Under the pieces are notes generated by a model. It saw only the letters and a list, made by a program, of their open reading frames with translations. It ran no database searches and was not told where the DNA came from. Both the position numbers and the translations under genes were made by a program. Below, one piece after another: positions 55,424-64,000 of a stretch of DNA of 64,000 bases (position 1 is the stretch's first letter; the number at the start of each line of letters is the position of its first letter). Source of the stretch: PHAA01 sp964584415 (GTDB taxonomy: Bacteria > Bacillota > Syntrophomonadia > Syntrophomonadales > Syntrophomonadaceae); NCBI GenBank assembly GCA_964584415.1, contig CAZOZX010000001.1:16838-80837 (forward strand), given 5' to 3'.

Positions 55424-56692
55424 TTATTTTATGAACAACCTGCGGCCCCGGTCAATGACATAGAATGATCCCGTAATAACGACAAATTCTTCACCTTTTG
55501 TCCATGATATGCCTTTAGCTACTGCCTGTTCTATGCATCCCTCGGTTTCGACCTGGATATGCGGAAACATTTCCTGCCAAGCCTGCGCGACTTGTTCCCA
55601 CCCTTGGCTCCTCAGTCCTTCGGGGCGGGTAATCACAACCGCGCTGGTATTCTCCGCCAGGGCTTTTAATATTCCTTCCCTTTCCTTATCATCCAGTAAC
55701 CCGCAGACCACTACTTTTTGCCGTCCCGGCCAAAGTAACCTGAGTGACTCGGCCAAGGCTCTGGCTCCCTGGGGATTATGAGCGGCATCTACTATCACTA
55801 AAGGGGAACGGTTTACTGCCTCTAACCTGCCCGGGATCTTCAATTCAGCCAGGGAAGCCCCGACAGCTTCGATCCCAACAGCAAGGCCCTGCTTCTTCAG
55901 GACCAATAAGGCTTGAACAGCCGTAGCCAGGTTGCGCAGCTGGTATTCACCTGGCAGGGAAAATCGCACCCCGGTAAGACTGCAATCAGGTCCTTTTATA
56001 TCTAACACCTGTCCATCTATTCCGGTAGGACCGGAATGAATAATCTCGATTTCACGGCTCCGAAATAAAGGTGACTGTAGCTGATGAGCGGTTTTCCTGA
56101 CCACTTCTAAAGCCTCTTCGCCCATTTCTCCAATTACTACCGGTACCCTGCTTTTTATTATTCCCGCTTTATTGGCCGCTATTTCAGCGAGGGTATTGCC
56201 CAGAAAGGCAGTATGATCATAATCAATCCCAGTAATTACCGCAACCAGAGGCGTAATAACATTAGTTGAATCATAGCTCCCTCCCATTCCTACTTCCAAT
56301 ACCACCAGGTCGACCTCTTGCTGGCGAAAATATCGAAAAGCAGCCGCCGTTAATATCTCAAACTCGGTGGGATGTTCCTGCCCAAGACCCAGCATAGTCT
56401 GGACATGAGACTCCACTTCATCAAGAATCGTCTGAAAATGGGCGGCGGCGATCTGGACTCCGTCGATAGTGATTCTTTCCAGATAGGAATGGAGATGGGG
56501 CGAATTGAATCGCCCCACTCGATAGCCGCATTTTGTTAAAGCGTTGGCAATAATTAAGGAAGTTGAGCCTTTCCCATTAGTACCAGCGATATGCACACAT
56601 CGCAGGTCTTGCTGGGGGTTACCCATAATTTGAAGCAGGCTGCTAATCCTCTCCAAGCCGGGTTTGCTTCCCATCCGGGCTAAATGCCGCAG
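55424..56692 (-). CDS. folC: Folylpolyglutamate / dihydrofolate synthase
   Basis: A FolC ligase of about 422 residues: P-loop HIAGTNGKGST, the conserved region YDSTNVITPLVAVITGIDYDHTAFLG and VDAAHNPQGA. It adds glutamates to folate and forms dihydrofolate. The first ATG is at 56674, but the family N-terminus (RHLARMGSKPGLERI) continues upstream in the same open frame, which has no ATG, GTG or TTG. A CTG at 56690-56692, or an ATT (56714-56716 or 56732-56734) overlapping valS, may be the true start; the CTG is used here. Confidence 0.85.
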   Translation of the reverse strand: MRHLARMGSKPGLERISSLLQIMGNPQQDLRCVHIAGTNGKGSTSLIIANALTKCGYRVGRFNSPHLHSYLERITIDGVQIAAAHFQTILDEVESHVQTMLGLGQEHPTEFEILTAAAFRYFRQQEVDLVVLEVGMGGSYDSTNVITPLVAVITGIDYDHTAFLGNTLAEIAANKAGIIKSRVPVVIGEMGEEALEVVRKTAHQLQSPLFRSREIEIIHSGPTGIDGQVLDIKGPDCSLTGVRFSLPGEYQLRNLATAVQALLVLKKQGLAVGIEAVGASLAELKIPGRLEAVNRSPLVIVDAAHNPQGARALAESLRLLWPGRQKVVVCGLLDDKEREGILKALAENTSAVVITRPEGLRSQGWEQVAQAWQEMFPHIQVETEGCIEQAVAKGISWTKGEEFVVITGSFYVIDRGRRLFIK

Positions 56693-56700
56693 ACGCTTCT

Positions 56701-59355
56701 CTATCTGTTCTTGAATATCTGTAGACGTTGTAATAAACCTTCTCTCCGCAACCGGGCCTCCTCGGCCCGGGCGCGTTCTTTGGCAATGACCTCGGCGGGA
56801 GCCTTGGCCAGGAAACTATCATTGTTTAATTTGGCATCGGTTTTGGTTATTTCCAGGTCAATATTCTTTAAATCCTTTTCCAGGCGCCCAACCTCTTTGT
56901 CTACATCTATAATGCCTTCCAAGGGAACATATATTTCCGCAAACGCCAACAGAGCTGAAACCGCCTGGCGGGGAGTCTCTTCCATCTGTTCAACTATCTC
57001 CAATTCGCCTACCCGGGCCAAATCTTTAACATAAGTCCCGTATTGCAGGAACAGATCTCTGACTTTCGGATCTGGTGCGGACATGATTACCCTGATGGCG
57101 GTTCCATGACTCAAGTTGAATTCCGCCCTGATATTGCGCAGGCCCCGTATCGCCGCCATTACGAACTGCATCTGCTCAATACTTTCGCTGTCCACCCGGT
57201 TCGGATCATACTGAGGCCAAGCTTCCAGCATGATGGTCTCGGCATGGCCGGGCAAGTATTGATATATTTCCTCGGTGATAAAAGGCATAAACGGGTGCAG
57301 CAGCTTCATGGTCTGCATCAGAACATCCCGGAGCACGTTCTGGACAACTGCCCGGTCACGGCTATTATCGGGATGGAACAGCCGCGGCTTGGCCAGTTCT
57401 ATATACCAATCACAGAATTCGTCCCAAATGAAATCATACATACGGCGGGCAGCTTCGCCCAGCTCATAGCTCTCCAACAGGTTCGTAATTTCGGCGATCT
57501 TTTGGTTGAGCCGCCCATAAATCCAGCGGTCAGCCAGGGTCAGTTCATGGTTTTGTATATCGATCGGGGTATAATCCGCCAGATTCATCAATACGAACCG
57601 GGCAGCATTCCAAATCTTATTGGCAAAATTACGGGTATTTTCAACCTTGTCCCATTGGAAGCGCACATCGTTGCCCGGGGTCACCCCGGTAATCATAGAG
57701 AATCGCAGGGTATCGGCCCCGTATTTTTCAATTACGTCAAGGGGATCGACCCCGTTACCGAGCGATTTGCTCATCTTTCTGCCCTGGGAGTCCAGTATTA
57801 AACCATGAATATTCACTTCGTAGAACGGAACCTTGCCGGTCTGCTCTATACCGGAAAATATCATCCGGGCCACCCAGAAGAATATTATGTCCCGCCCTGT
57901 AACCAACACGCTGGTAGGATAATAGTGCTGCATATCGGTAGTATCATCCGGCCAGCCCAAAGTAGAAAAAGGCCACAAGGCACTGGAAAACCAGGTGTCC
58001 AGCACATCCTCGTCCTGTTTTAATTCACTGGATGAACAACTGGGGCAAGCCACCGGGTCTTCCCGGCTGCAGATAATCTCTCCGCAATCCTGGCAATACC
58101 ATACCGGTATCCGGTGTCCCCACCACAGTTGGCGGGAGATACACCAATCACGGATATTTTCCATCCAGTTAGTGTATACGCGGGTAAACCTTTCAGGGAT
58201 AAACTTAATTTCACCGTCTACCACCTTTTGAATGGCTGGTTCGGCTAAAGGCTTCATTTTTACAAACCACTGCAGGGACACCATGGGTTCCACTATAGTA
58301 TCACAACGCTGACAATGGCCCAGGGCATGCTGGTGGTCCTCAATCTTGAGCAGATATCCGCCCTCTTCGAGATCTTTAACGAGCCGACGGCGGCATTCGT
58401 AGCGGTCCAAGCCGGCATAAATCCCAGCATTTTCGCTCATCGAAGCATCCAGGTTCATGACTGTGACCCGTTCCAGATCGTGACGGGATCCCATTTCAAA
58501 ATCGTTGGGATCATGCGCCGGAGTGACTTTGACGGCACCGGTTCCGAACTCCCGGTCCACGTAATGATCGGCAAATACAGGTATAGTTCTGCCTACCAAC
58601 GGCAGCACCACGTTCTTACCTACCAGGTGAGCATAGCGTTCGTCGTCGGGATGTACTGCCACCCCGGTATCGCCGAGCATGGTTTCCGGCCTGGTAGTAG
58701 CTACCACCAGATACTCATCCGAATTTTCCACCGGGTATTTGATATGCCAGAGATGTCCATCGCTGTCGGCATGTTCAACCTCAATATCTGAAATAGCAGT
58801 ATGGCACTTGGGGCACCAATTAATGATATAGTCGCCCCGGTAGATAAGCCCTTTTTCATATAGATTTACGAATACTTCGCGGACTGCCCGGGAACAGCCT
58901 TCATCCATGGTAAACCGCTCCCGGCTCCAGTCGCAGGATGATCCCAGCAGACTCAGCTGGTTAGTTATCCGATCACCATAGAGACGTTTCCATTCCCAAA
59001 CCCGTTCCACAAATTTTTCCCGGCCCAGGTCATAGCGGCTCAATCCTTCGCCCGCCAAGCTCTCTTCCACCCTGGCTTGAGTAGCAATTCCAGCATGATC
59101 GGTACCGGGTACCCAGAGGGTATTATACCCCTGCATTCGCCGCCAGCGAATAAGTATATCCTGTAGCGTGTTGTCGAGGGCATGACCCAAATGAAGCTGG
59201 CCGGTTACATTGGGAGGAGGCATTACAATAGAAAAGTGGGGTTGGCTGTAATCACCACTAGGTTCAAAATAATTTTGCTGCTTCCAATACTCGTACCATT
59301 TACCTTCTACCTGTTCCGGGTCGTAAACACTAGCCAGGTTTCCTTCGATAGCCAT
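56701..59355 (-). CDS. valS: Valyl-tRNA synthetase
   Basis: An 884-residue class I synthetase with HIGH-type HLGH in [25 protein letters not shown], the editing domain ([17 protein letters not shown]), zinc-like [20 protein letters not shown] and a C-terminal coiled coil (about residues 810-880) that binds tRNA. The ATG at 59355 has GAGGAGG 8 bases upstream; the frame is open to 59430. It precedes folC. No convincing T-box core was found upstream. Confidence 0.96.
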   Translation of the reverse strand: MAIEGNLASVYDPEQVEGKWYEYWKQQNYFEPSGDYSQPHFSIVMPPPNVTGQLHLGHALDNTLQDILIRWRRMQGYNTLWVPGTDHAGIATQARVEESLAGEGLSRYDLGREKFVERVWEWKRLYGDRITNQLSLLGSSCDWSRERFTMDEGCSRAVREVFVNLYEKGLIYRGDYIINWCPKCHTAISDIEVEHADSDGHLWHIKYPVENSDEYLVVATTRPETMLGDTGVAVHPDDERYAHLVGKNVVLPLVGRTIPVFADHYVDREFGTGAVKVTPAHDPNDFEMGSRHDLERVTVMNLDASMSENAGIYAGLDRYECRRRLVKDLEEGGYLLKIEDHQHALGHCQRCDTIVEPMVSLQWFVKMKPLAEPAIQKVVDGEIKFIPERFTRVYTNWMENIRDWCISRQLWWGHRIPVWYCQDCGEIICSREDPVACPSCSSSELKQDEDVLDTWFSSALWPFSTLGWPDDTTDMQHYYPTSVLVTGRDIIFFWVARMIFSGIEQTGKVPFYEVNIHGLILDSQGRKMSKSLGNGVDPLDVIEKYGADTLRFSMITGVTPGNDVRFQWDKVENTRNFANKIWNAARFVLMNLADYTPIDIQNHELTLADRWIYGRLNQKIAEITNLLESYELGEAARRMYDFIWDEFCDWYIELAKPRLFHPDNSRDRAVVQNVLRDVLMQTMKLLHPFMPFITEEIYQYLPGHAETIMLEAWPQYDPNRVDSESIEQMQFVMAAIRGLRNIRAEFNLSHGTAIRVIMSAPDPKVRDLFLQYGTYVKDLARVGELEIVEQMEETPRQAVSALLAFAEIYVPLEGIIDVDKEVGRLEKDLKNIDLEITKTDAKLNNDSFLAKAPAEVIAKERARAEEARLRREGLLQRLQIFKNR

Positions 59356-59489
59356 TAAATAGACCTCCTCTAAACTAACCTCGTATCGTTGGCGTTGAAG
59401 CCAATTCCAGCGGGGTAACCAGCTCGTCATTCCAATCTCATGCTGCCCAATTTAAAATAATATTATAATACGGCCTGAATCCTGTAATT

Positions 59490-59517
59490 TTGACAGCTGT
59501 CCCAATTTATATAGATT
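59490..59517 (+). promoter_or_regulatory. Candidate promoter of the SEC-C gene
   Basis: TTGACA (59490-59495), a 16-base spacer and TAGATT (59512-59517). The -10 is weak and the leader would be about 115 bases; the 284 bases between valS and this gene hold no other clear feature. Confidence 0.4.
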
Positions 59518-59639
59518 CTACTTAAAAGCCATAACCCTTTGCAAGTCCATGTTCTTGTTTCTTGTTTAGGCGGGTCCCCTGTGCTAAGCTAATTAACGGA
59601 TGAAAATTCGGCTGTCCGCTTATATAAGGAGGTTTCCCT

Positions 59640-60890
59640 ATGAGTAACGCTAAAATTGGCAGAAATGAGCCTTGTCCATGTGGCAGTGGCAAGAAATATA
59701 AAAACTGCTGCTTGCTGTTGGAAGGTTCCGAGGGTGGAATAGGCACCCCATTCGACCGCTATAATTCCCTGATGGCATCCCTAAAACTGAAATTGGATAG
59801 AAGTTACGAGGTCCAAATAAAAAAGATCCGTAAACCGATGCAGGAAAAATTCCTGCGCTTTAGCAGCAATCAGGTACTGCCCCGCGAGGAAGAATCGTTC
59901 TTTTCCGATTGGCTCTGGTTTGATATGACCGATGCGGAGGGAATGACATTTGGACAGGAATATATGCGCGACCATGGCAGTTTCATGGAAAATCCGCTGA
60001 GAGAATGCCTGGCAGCATTGAATCAGTCTTACTTGTCTATCTACGAGATTAAGGCAGCTGCCGGTAATACACTTCAACTTGAGGATTTACTCACGGAGAC
60101 CAACCATTCGGTACTGCTCAAAGAACCCCTTGATTTGGACCTGAATCAATCACCGCTGCTAATGGGACGATTAGCTGTCCTTCCGGAAGGCAGTGTTTTT
60201 TCCGGGATGGTGGCGATGTTATTGAACGACAAAGGGCAGGGAGATTTTATAAGCCGGTATATCAATTACTGGCGCCAAATCCGACCGGAAGCCTCTATAG
60301 ATGAACTGCGCAAAGAATATGGCGAGGTAGTTTTCGGACTGTTTGATCATGCCAGTCATAAGGAGACCTTGCCCATAAACGACATTCGCTGCCTGCCGTC
60401 AGGAGAAGCTGCAAAATCACTGGTTGATCAGCTGCAAGATTCCCCGGCTTTTACATTGGTCCATAAAACCGCGGGCATCACCTGGTACGAAATGAATGAC
60501 AGCCTGGGACCAGTCCGGTTGGGAGTACACGACGATGGCTACCTGGTCTTTTATGCCGATGTAGTACAAGATATATTAAACGCTGACCAGGTTTTGCAGT
60601 TCCAAGCGCTCGGGTGGCAAATCGTCAATAGCCTGCTGCTCTTCGCCCCCCCTGCTCAAGACCAAAATGATATCTGGTACAGCGTCATCAAAGAACGGGA
60701 AGCAGAACGGTGGCTGCAAACGCCACACCTTGAGTTGGACAATAAAACCCCAGCTCAGGTTTTACATGAAGGGGATCTTGGCCGCTTATTGGCAATGCTG
60801 GATTCCTTTACGGAACGCGCTAATTTAAATGAATATAGCCGCGATTTAATGAATTATTTGCGGGCCCGGGTAGTTCCTGGGGATAATTAA
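59640..60890 (+). CDS. SEC-C zinc-motif protein, unknown
   Basis: A 416-residue protein whose N-terminus carries a SEC-C metal site, RNEPCPCGSGKKYKNCC, with cysteines 12, 14, 23 and 24. The rest (residues 40-410) is mostly helical and acidic and matches no family I recognise; it has no SecA motor motifs. AAGGAGG lies 8 bases before the ATG. The 3' end overlaps the opposite-strand ysxC gene by 4 bases. In other proteins SEC-C binds zinc and can contact ribosomes or SecB. Confidence 0.8.
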   Translation: MSNAKIGRNEPCPCGSGKKYKNCCLLLEGSEGGIGTPFDRYNSLMASLKLKLDRSYEVQIKKIRKPMQEKFLRFSSNQVLPREEESFFSDWLWFDMTDAEGMTFGQEYMRDHGSFMENPLRECLAALNQSYLSIYEIKAAAGNTLQLEDLLTETNHSVLLKEPLDLDLNQSPLLMGRLAVLPEGSVFSGMVAMLLNDKGQGDFISRYINYWRQIRPEASIDELRKEYGEVVFGLFDHASHKETLPINDIRCLPSGEAAKSLVDQLQDSPAFTLVHKTAGITWYEMNDSLGPVRLGVHDDGYLVFYADVVQDILNADQVLQFQALGWQIVNSLLLFAPPAQDQNDIWYSVIKEREAERWLQTPHLELDNKTPAQVLHEGDLGRLLAMLDSFTERANLNEYSRDLMNYLRARVVPGDN

Positions 60891-61501
60891 TCGCTGGAGT
60901 CGGGAGTCTCTGTTGCGGAGGCTAGGGCCGCAGCGATTTCTTCGATGAACTCCTCCTGCCCTTCTCCGGTTTGGGCGGAAAAATAGAGGGGATTCTGGTC
61001 CAAATTCATTGCTTTCCTGATAATATTCAAGTTCTTAGCACGAGCTCCCCTCGATATTTTGTCGGCTTTAGTGGCCACAACCAGGAACGGAATTCCATTT
61101 TGTTCAAGCCAATTCCTCATAAGGACATCGTTTTCACTGGGGGCATGCCTGATATCAACCAATTGGATTACCCCCCGCAGCTGGGTACGTTTCTGCAGAT
61201 AAGCCTCTATCATACTGCCCCACCTGTTTCTCTCCGAACGCGACACCTTGGCAAAACCATAGCCAGGCAGATCAACCAGATAAAATTCATTGTTAATAAG
61301 ATAATAGTTAATGGTGCGGGTTTTACCGGGGGTTGAGCTTGATTTAGCCAGATTCCTGCGATTTACTATCTTATTGATTAAGGACGATTTGCCCACGTTG
61401 GAACGACCCACCAGTGCTATTTCGGGAAGGTCGTCGTTGGGCAGCTGATCTATCTTCACATAGGTGCCTATATATTTGGCTTGCTTTATCTGCAGTGTCA
61501 T
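60887..61501 (-). CDS. ysxC: Ribosome biogenesis GTPase YsxC/EngB
   Basis: A 204-residue TrmE-Era-type GTPase: G1 GRSNVGKSSLINKI, G3 DLPGYGFAKV, G4 TKADK, and the C-terminal FSAQTGEGQEEF (G5). It is essential for 50S assembly in Bacillus. The start is 5 bases after lon, and lon-ysxC is a common Firmicutes pair. Confidence 0.96.
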   Translation of the reverse strand: MTLQIKQAKYIGTYVKIDQLPNDDLPEIALVGRSNVGKSSLINKIVNRRNLAKSSSTPGKTRTINYYLINNEFYLVDLPGYGFAKVSRSERNRWGSMIEAYLQKRTQLRGVIQLVDIRHAPSENDVLMRNWLEQNGIPFLVVATKADKISRGARAKNLNIIRKAMNLDQNPLYFSAQTGEGQEEFIEEIAAALASATETPDSSD

Positions 61502-61506
61502 GTTTA

Positions 61507-63843
61507 TCAGGCTTCGTTAGCCACCAAAGCATTTTTCAATACTTCGTCCATATGGCTGACTAAAATAAAGTGCATTTTCTTCTTTACGTTGGCGGGGACT
61601 TCGTCTAAATCCTTTTTGTTCTCTAATGGCACAATTACGGTGTCAATACCTGCCCGGTGAGCGGCCAGAGTCTTTTCTTTCAGCCCGCCTATCGGCAGAA
61701 CATTACCACGCAGAGTTATTTCCCCGGTCATGGCTATATCGTTTCGCACCGGCCGGCCTGACATCGCCGAAGCTAAAGAAGTAGCCATGGTTATCCCTGC
61801 TGAAGGGCCGTCTTTGGGTATAGCTCCTTCCGGAACGTGGATATGAATATCGTATTCCTCCAAAATTTCTTTGCTGATACCTAATTCACCTGCTTTGGAT
61901 CGAACATATGTCAATCCGGCCTGGGCTGATTCTTTCATCACATCCCCCAGTTTGCCGGTGAGGGTGAGCCGGCCTTTGCCCTTGATCAAGGCAACTTCAA
62001 TAGAAAGAATATCACCGCCGGTATCGGTCCAGGCCAGACCTGTAGTTACCCCCACCTGGCTTTTCTGCTCAGCCGTACCGAAGCGGAACCGGGGTGTGCC
62101 CAGATATTTTTCAATACTGGTGACGGTAATGTTGACTACCAAGCTGCGGTCCTTGACTACCTGGCGGGCTACCTTGCGGCATATTGAAGCGACTTGTCTT
62201 TCCAGGCTTCTGACGCCCGCTTCACGGGTATATTCCCGGATGATTTTGCGCAGGGCTGCCTCGGAGAAGGATATATTCTTGACCTTAAGCCCGTGTTCCT
62301 TGATTTGTTTTGGCACCAGGTACCCCAAGGCTATGTTCAGCTTGTCTTCTTCGGTATAACCTGATATTTCGATGACTTCCATCCGGTCTAATAAGGGCCG
62401 GGGTATGTTATAAAACGAGTTGGCGGTAGTGATAAACATAACCTTGGACAAATCAAAGGGAATCTCCAGGTAATGATCGCTGAAGGTATTATTTTGTTCC
62501 GGGTCCAATACCTCCAGCAGGGCTGAAGCTGGATCACCCCGAAAATCTGTGGTCATTTTATCTATCTCATCGAGCAGGAAGACCGGATTGCGCGAACCAG
62601 CCTGCTTAATGCTGTTAAGAATCCGGCCCGGCATTGCTCCTACATAAGTGCGCCGATGCCCTCTTATCTCAGCTTCATCGCGAACCCCGCCCAGTGACAT
62701 CCGCACAAATTTGCGGCCCAACGATCTGGCTACCGACTTGCCCAATGAGGTTTTGCCAACTCCAGGAGGACCTACCAGGCATAAAATCGGCCCTTTCATC
62801 TTTTTGGCCAATTTGCGGATGGCAAGATATTCGAGTATTCTTTCCTTGGGTTTATCCAAGCCGTAATGATCCTCGTTAAGAATTTTTTCAGCCAGATCGA
62901 GATCAAGTCGATCACGGGTTTCAATCGACCAGGGTAGAGACAAAACCCAATCCAGGTAATTCCTCACCACTACTGCCTCGGCTGAAGATGATGGCATTTT
63001 CTCCAACCGATCCAGTTCCTTATTTATCTTTTCCAATGCCTCTTTGGGCAGGGCTGCTTTGTCAATACGTTCCTTGAGTTCCTCGATCTCCGAAGCCCGT
63101 TCATCTTTTTCACCCAGCTCTTTTTGGATGGCCTTCATTTGCTCGCGGAGATAATATTCCTTCTGGGTCTTCTCCATCTGTTTACGAACCCTGATGTTGA
63201 TCTTTCGTTCCAGCTCCAAGACTTCCATTTCTTTGGCCACGATCTCACAAACATAATTAAGTCTTTTCCCAACATCCATCAGCTCTAAAACTGCCTGTTT
63301 TTCAGGAATCCGCAGATTCAGGTGGGAGGAGATGACATCCGCCAATCGTCCCGGTTCTTCTATGGCTACAACTGAAACCACCGTTTCCGGTGGAATCTTC
63401 TTGCTCATACGCACATACTGTTCAAATTGATATACTACCGTCCGCATTAAAGCCTCGGTCTCAGCGTCCTTGGTTACCGTTTCGTCTTTGTATTCCTCAA
63501 TAAGCACCTTCATATAATCGTCGTGGGGAATGAAGTTTTTTATCCGAGCCCGGTGCAGGCCTTCAACCAAAACCCGCATGGTGCCTCCCGGCATCTTGAG
63601 AACCTGCCTAATTTCGGCCACTGTGCCAACTTCATAAATATCCTCTTCGACCGGTTCGTCGGTTTGCGCTTCTTTTTGGGTTGCCAGAAATATTTCCTTA
63701 GAACCCAGCATGGATTCCTCGATAGCATTTATGGATTTCTTCCGGCCCACATCCAAATGGATAACCGTATATGGAAAAACTAATAAACCCCTTAATGGTA
63801 AAATCGGTATTTCACGATAATTATTGTCATCAGGTTCAAACAT
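61507..63843 (-). CDS. lon: ATP-dependent protease Lon
   Basis: A Lon protease of about 778 residues: an N-terminal LAN domain ([20 protein letters not shown]), coiled coil, AAA+ module ([13 protein letters not shown]alker A) and a C-terminal Ser-Lys peptidase domain with [16 protein letters not shown]. It degrades misfolded and regulatory proteins. The start at 63843 is preferred, with GGGGGTG 5 bases upstream; 63861, with GGAG 5 bases ahead, is also possible. A promoter is at 63942-63970. Confidence 0.96.
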   Translation of the reverse strand: MFEPDDNNYREIPILPLRGLLVFPYTVIHLDVGRKKSINAIEESMLGSKEIFLATQKEAQTDEPVEEDIYEVGTVAEIRQVLKMPGGTMRVLVEGLHRARIKNFIPHDDYMKVLIEEYKDETVTKDAETEALMRTVVYQFEQYVRMSKKIPPETVVSVVAIEEPGRLADVISSHLNLRIPEKQAVLELMDVGKRLNYVCEIVAKEMEVLELERKINIRVRKQMEKTQKEYYLREQMKAIQKELGEKDERASEIEELKERIDKAALPKEALEKINKELDRLEKMPSSSAEAVVVRNYLDWVLSLPWSIETRDRLDLDLAEKILNEDHYGLDKPKERILEYLAIRKLAKKMKGPILCLVGPPGVGKTSLGKSVARSLGRKFVRMSLGGVRDEAEIRGHRRTYVGAMPGRILNSIKQAGSRNPVFLLDEIDKMTTDFRGDPASALLEVLDPEQNNTFSDHYLEIPFDLSKVMFITTANSFYNIPRPLLDRMEVIEISGYTEEDKLNIALGYLVPKQIKEHGLKVKNISFSEAALRKIIREYTREAGVRSLERQVASICRKVARQVVKDRSLVVNITVTSIEKYLGTPRFRFGTAEQKSQVGVTTGLAWTDTGGDILSIEVALIKGKGRLTLTGKLGDVMKESAQAGLTYVRSKAGELGISKEILEEYDIHIHVPEGAIPKDGPSAGITMATSLASAMSGRPVRNDIAMTGEITLRGNVLPIGGLKEKTLAAHRAGIDTVIVPLENKKDLDEVPANVKKKMHFILVSHMDEVLKNALVANEA

Positions 63844-63941
63844 ATAAGCACCCCCAACCATTGTTACTCCAGATCTTATTCCCCTGCTGCAGCCCCGAAA
63901 TACTCTATCCTAGAGGATTACGGCAACAGCAACGGTAGTTT

Positions 63942-63970
63942 ATTATAACAGAAGTGTCCTTTTTAGTAAA
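63942..63970 (-). promoter_or_regulatory. Sigma-A promoter of lon-ysxC
   Basis: On the minus strand, TTTACT (63965-63970), 17 bases with an extended TG, TATAAT (63942-63947). The 30 bases to the right edge hold nothing recognised. Confidence 0.7.
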
Positions 63971-64000
63971 TTATACCTCTATCAAGGCCGAGGCTAAAAC

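Noticed and set aside
57043..57801. Long open frame (252 aa) opposite valS
   Set aside because: It lies wholly inside valS on the other strand, has no domain pattern and arises from the codon bias of the real gene.
59356..59460. A T-box upstream of valS
   Set aside because: The stretch CTGGTTACCCCGC on the minus strand is only loosely like the core; no Stem I motifs, specifier or terminator could be found.
1..64000. CRISPR arrays, insertion sequences, prophage or rRNA genes
   Set aside because: No regularly spaced repeats, transposase, integrase or rRNA sequence was seen in the window.

Overview
This window is a stretch of core chromosome from a spore-forming, Gram-positive, anaerobic-type bacterium of the class Clostridia. 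The gene order and family mix would suit the Syntrophomonadales/Peptococcales neighbourhood, but that placement is inference. Sporulation genes (yqfC/yqfD, spoIIP, a spo0B-like gene, spoIVFA/spoIVFB), Firmicutes-type promoters, CIRCE/HrcA control and a T-box riboswitch all support a Firmicute. Almost all genes lie on the minus strand. No insertion sequence, prophage, rRNA operon or CRISPR array was seen.

Layout: phoH (cut by the left edge), yqfD, yqfC, a small membrane peptide, rpsU and a HIT protein (1-3540); a PC4-like protein and a Phd/RelE-type toxin-antitoxin pair (3723-4727); a CIRCE-controlled heat-shock operon read right to left as hrcA, a thermosome-like group III chaperonin, grpE, dnaK, dnaJ, prmA, mtaB (4847-13389); hemW and lepA (13399-16339); spoIIP and small membrane/secreted proteins, with rpsT divergent (16500-18588); holA, a MATE transporter, comEC, comEA (18627-24111); a leuS T-box leader and leuS on the plus strand (24252-27115); nadD, yqeK, rsfS (27205-28841); a plus-strand group with a cysteine-cluster protein, a cysteine-synthase-like enzyme and a thiolase-like/DUF35 pair (29052-32301); proB-proA, obg, a spo0B-like gene, rpmA, rplU, RNase E/G and a pair of radical-SAM-related genes (32340-41358); spoIVFB/spoIVFA, a DUF1232 protein, rodA, minCDE, PBP2, mreDCB, radC, maf, a DUF4321 protein and rex (41436-53575); pit and its DUF47 partner, folC, valS (53713-59355); a SEC-C protein, ysxC and lon (59640-63843).

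The two most unusual things are RNA- and chaperone-related. First, the leuS leader is a recognisable T-box with a CUC leucine specifier, but a complete tRNA-Ala(GGC), with G3:U70 and encoded CCA, sits inside it. It occupies the place of Stem III, between the specifier domain and the antiterminator. I know of no described T-box built this way. Second, the dnaK operon carries an archaeal-type (group III) chaperonin gene between hrcA and grpE behind a perfect CIRCE operator; this type of locus is known from a few Clostridia but is rare.

Other points: the sequence has a 10-N assembly gap inside minD, which artificially joins the minD and minE frames; ribosomal protein L27 lacks the Prp-cleaved extension usual in Firmicutes and the prp gene is absent between rplU and rpmA; gpr is missing from the rpsT-spoIIP locus; folC seems to begin upstream of its first ATG; PBP2 has a charged helical insert; and the SpoIVFA-like protein has lost its peptidase metal ligands.
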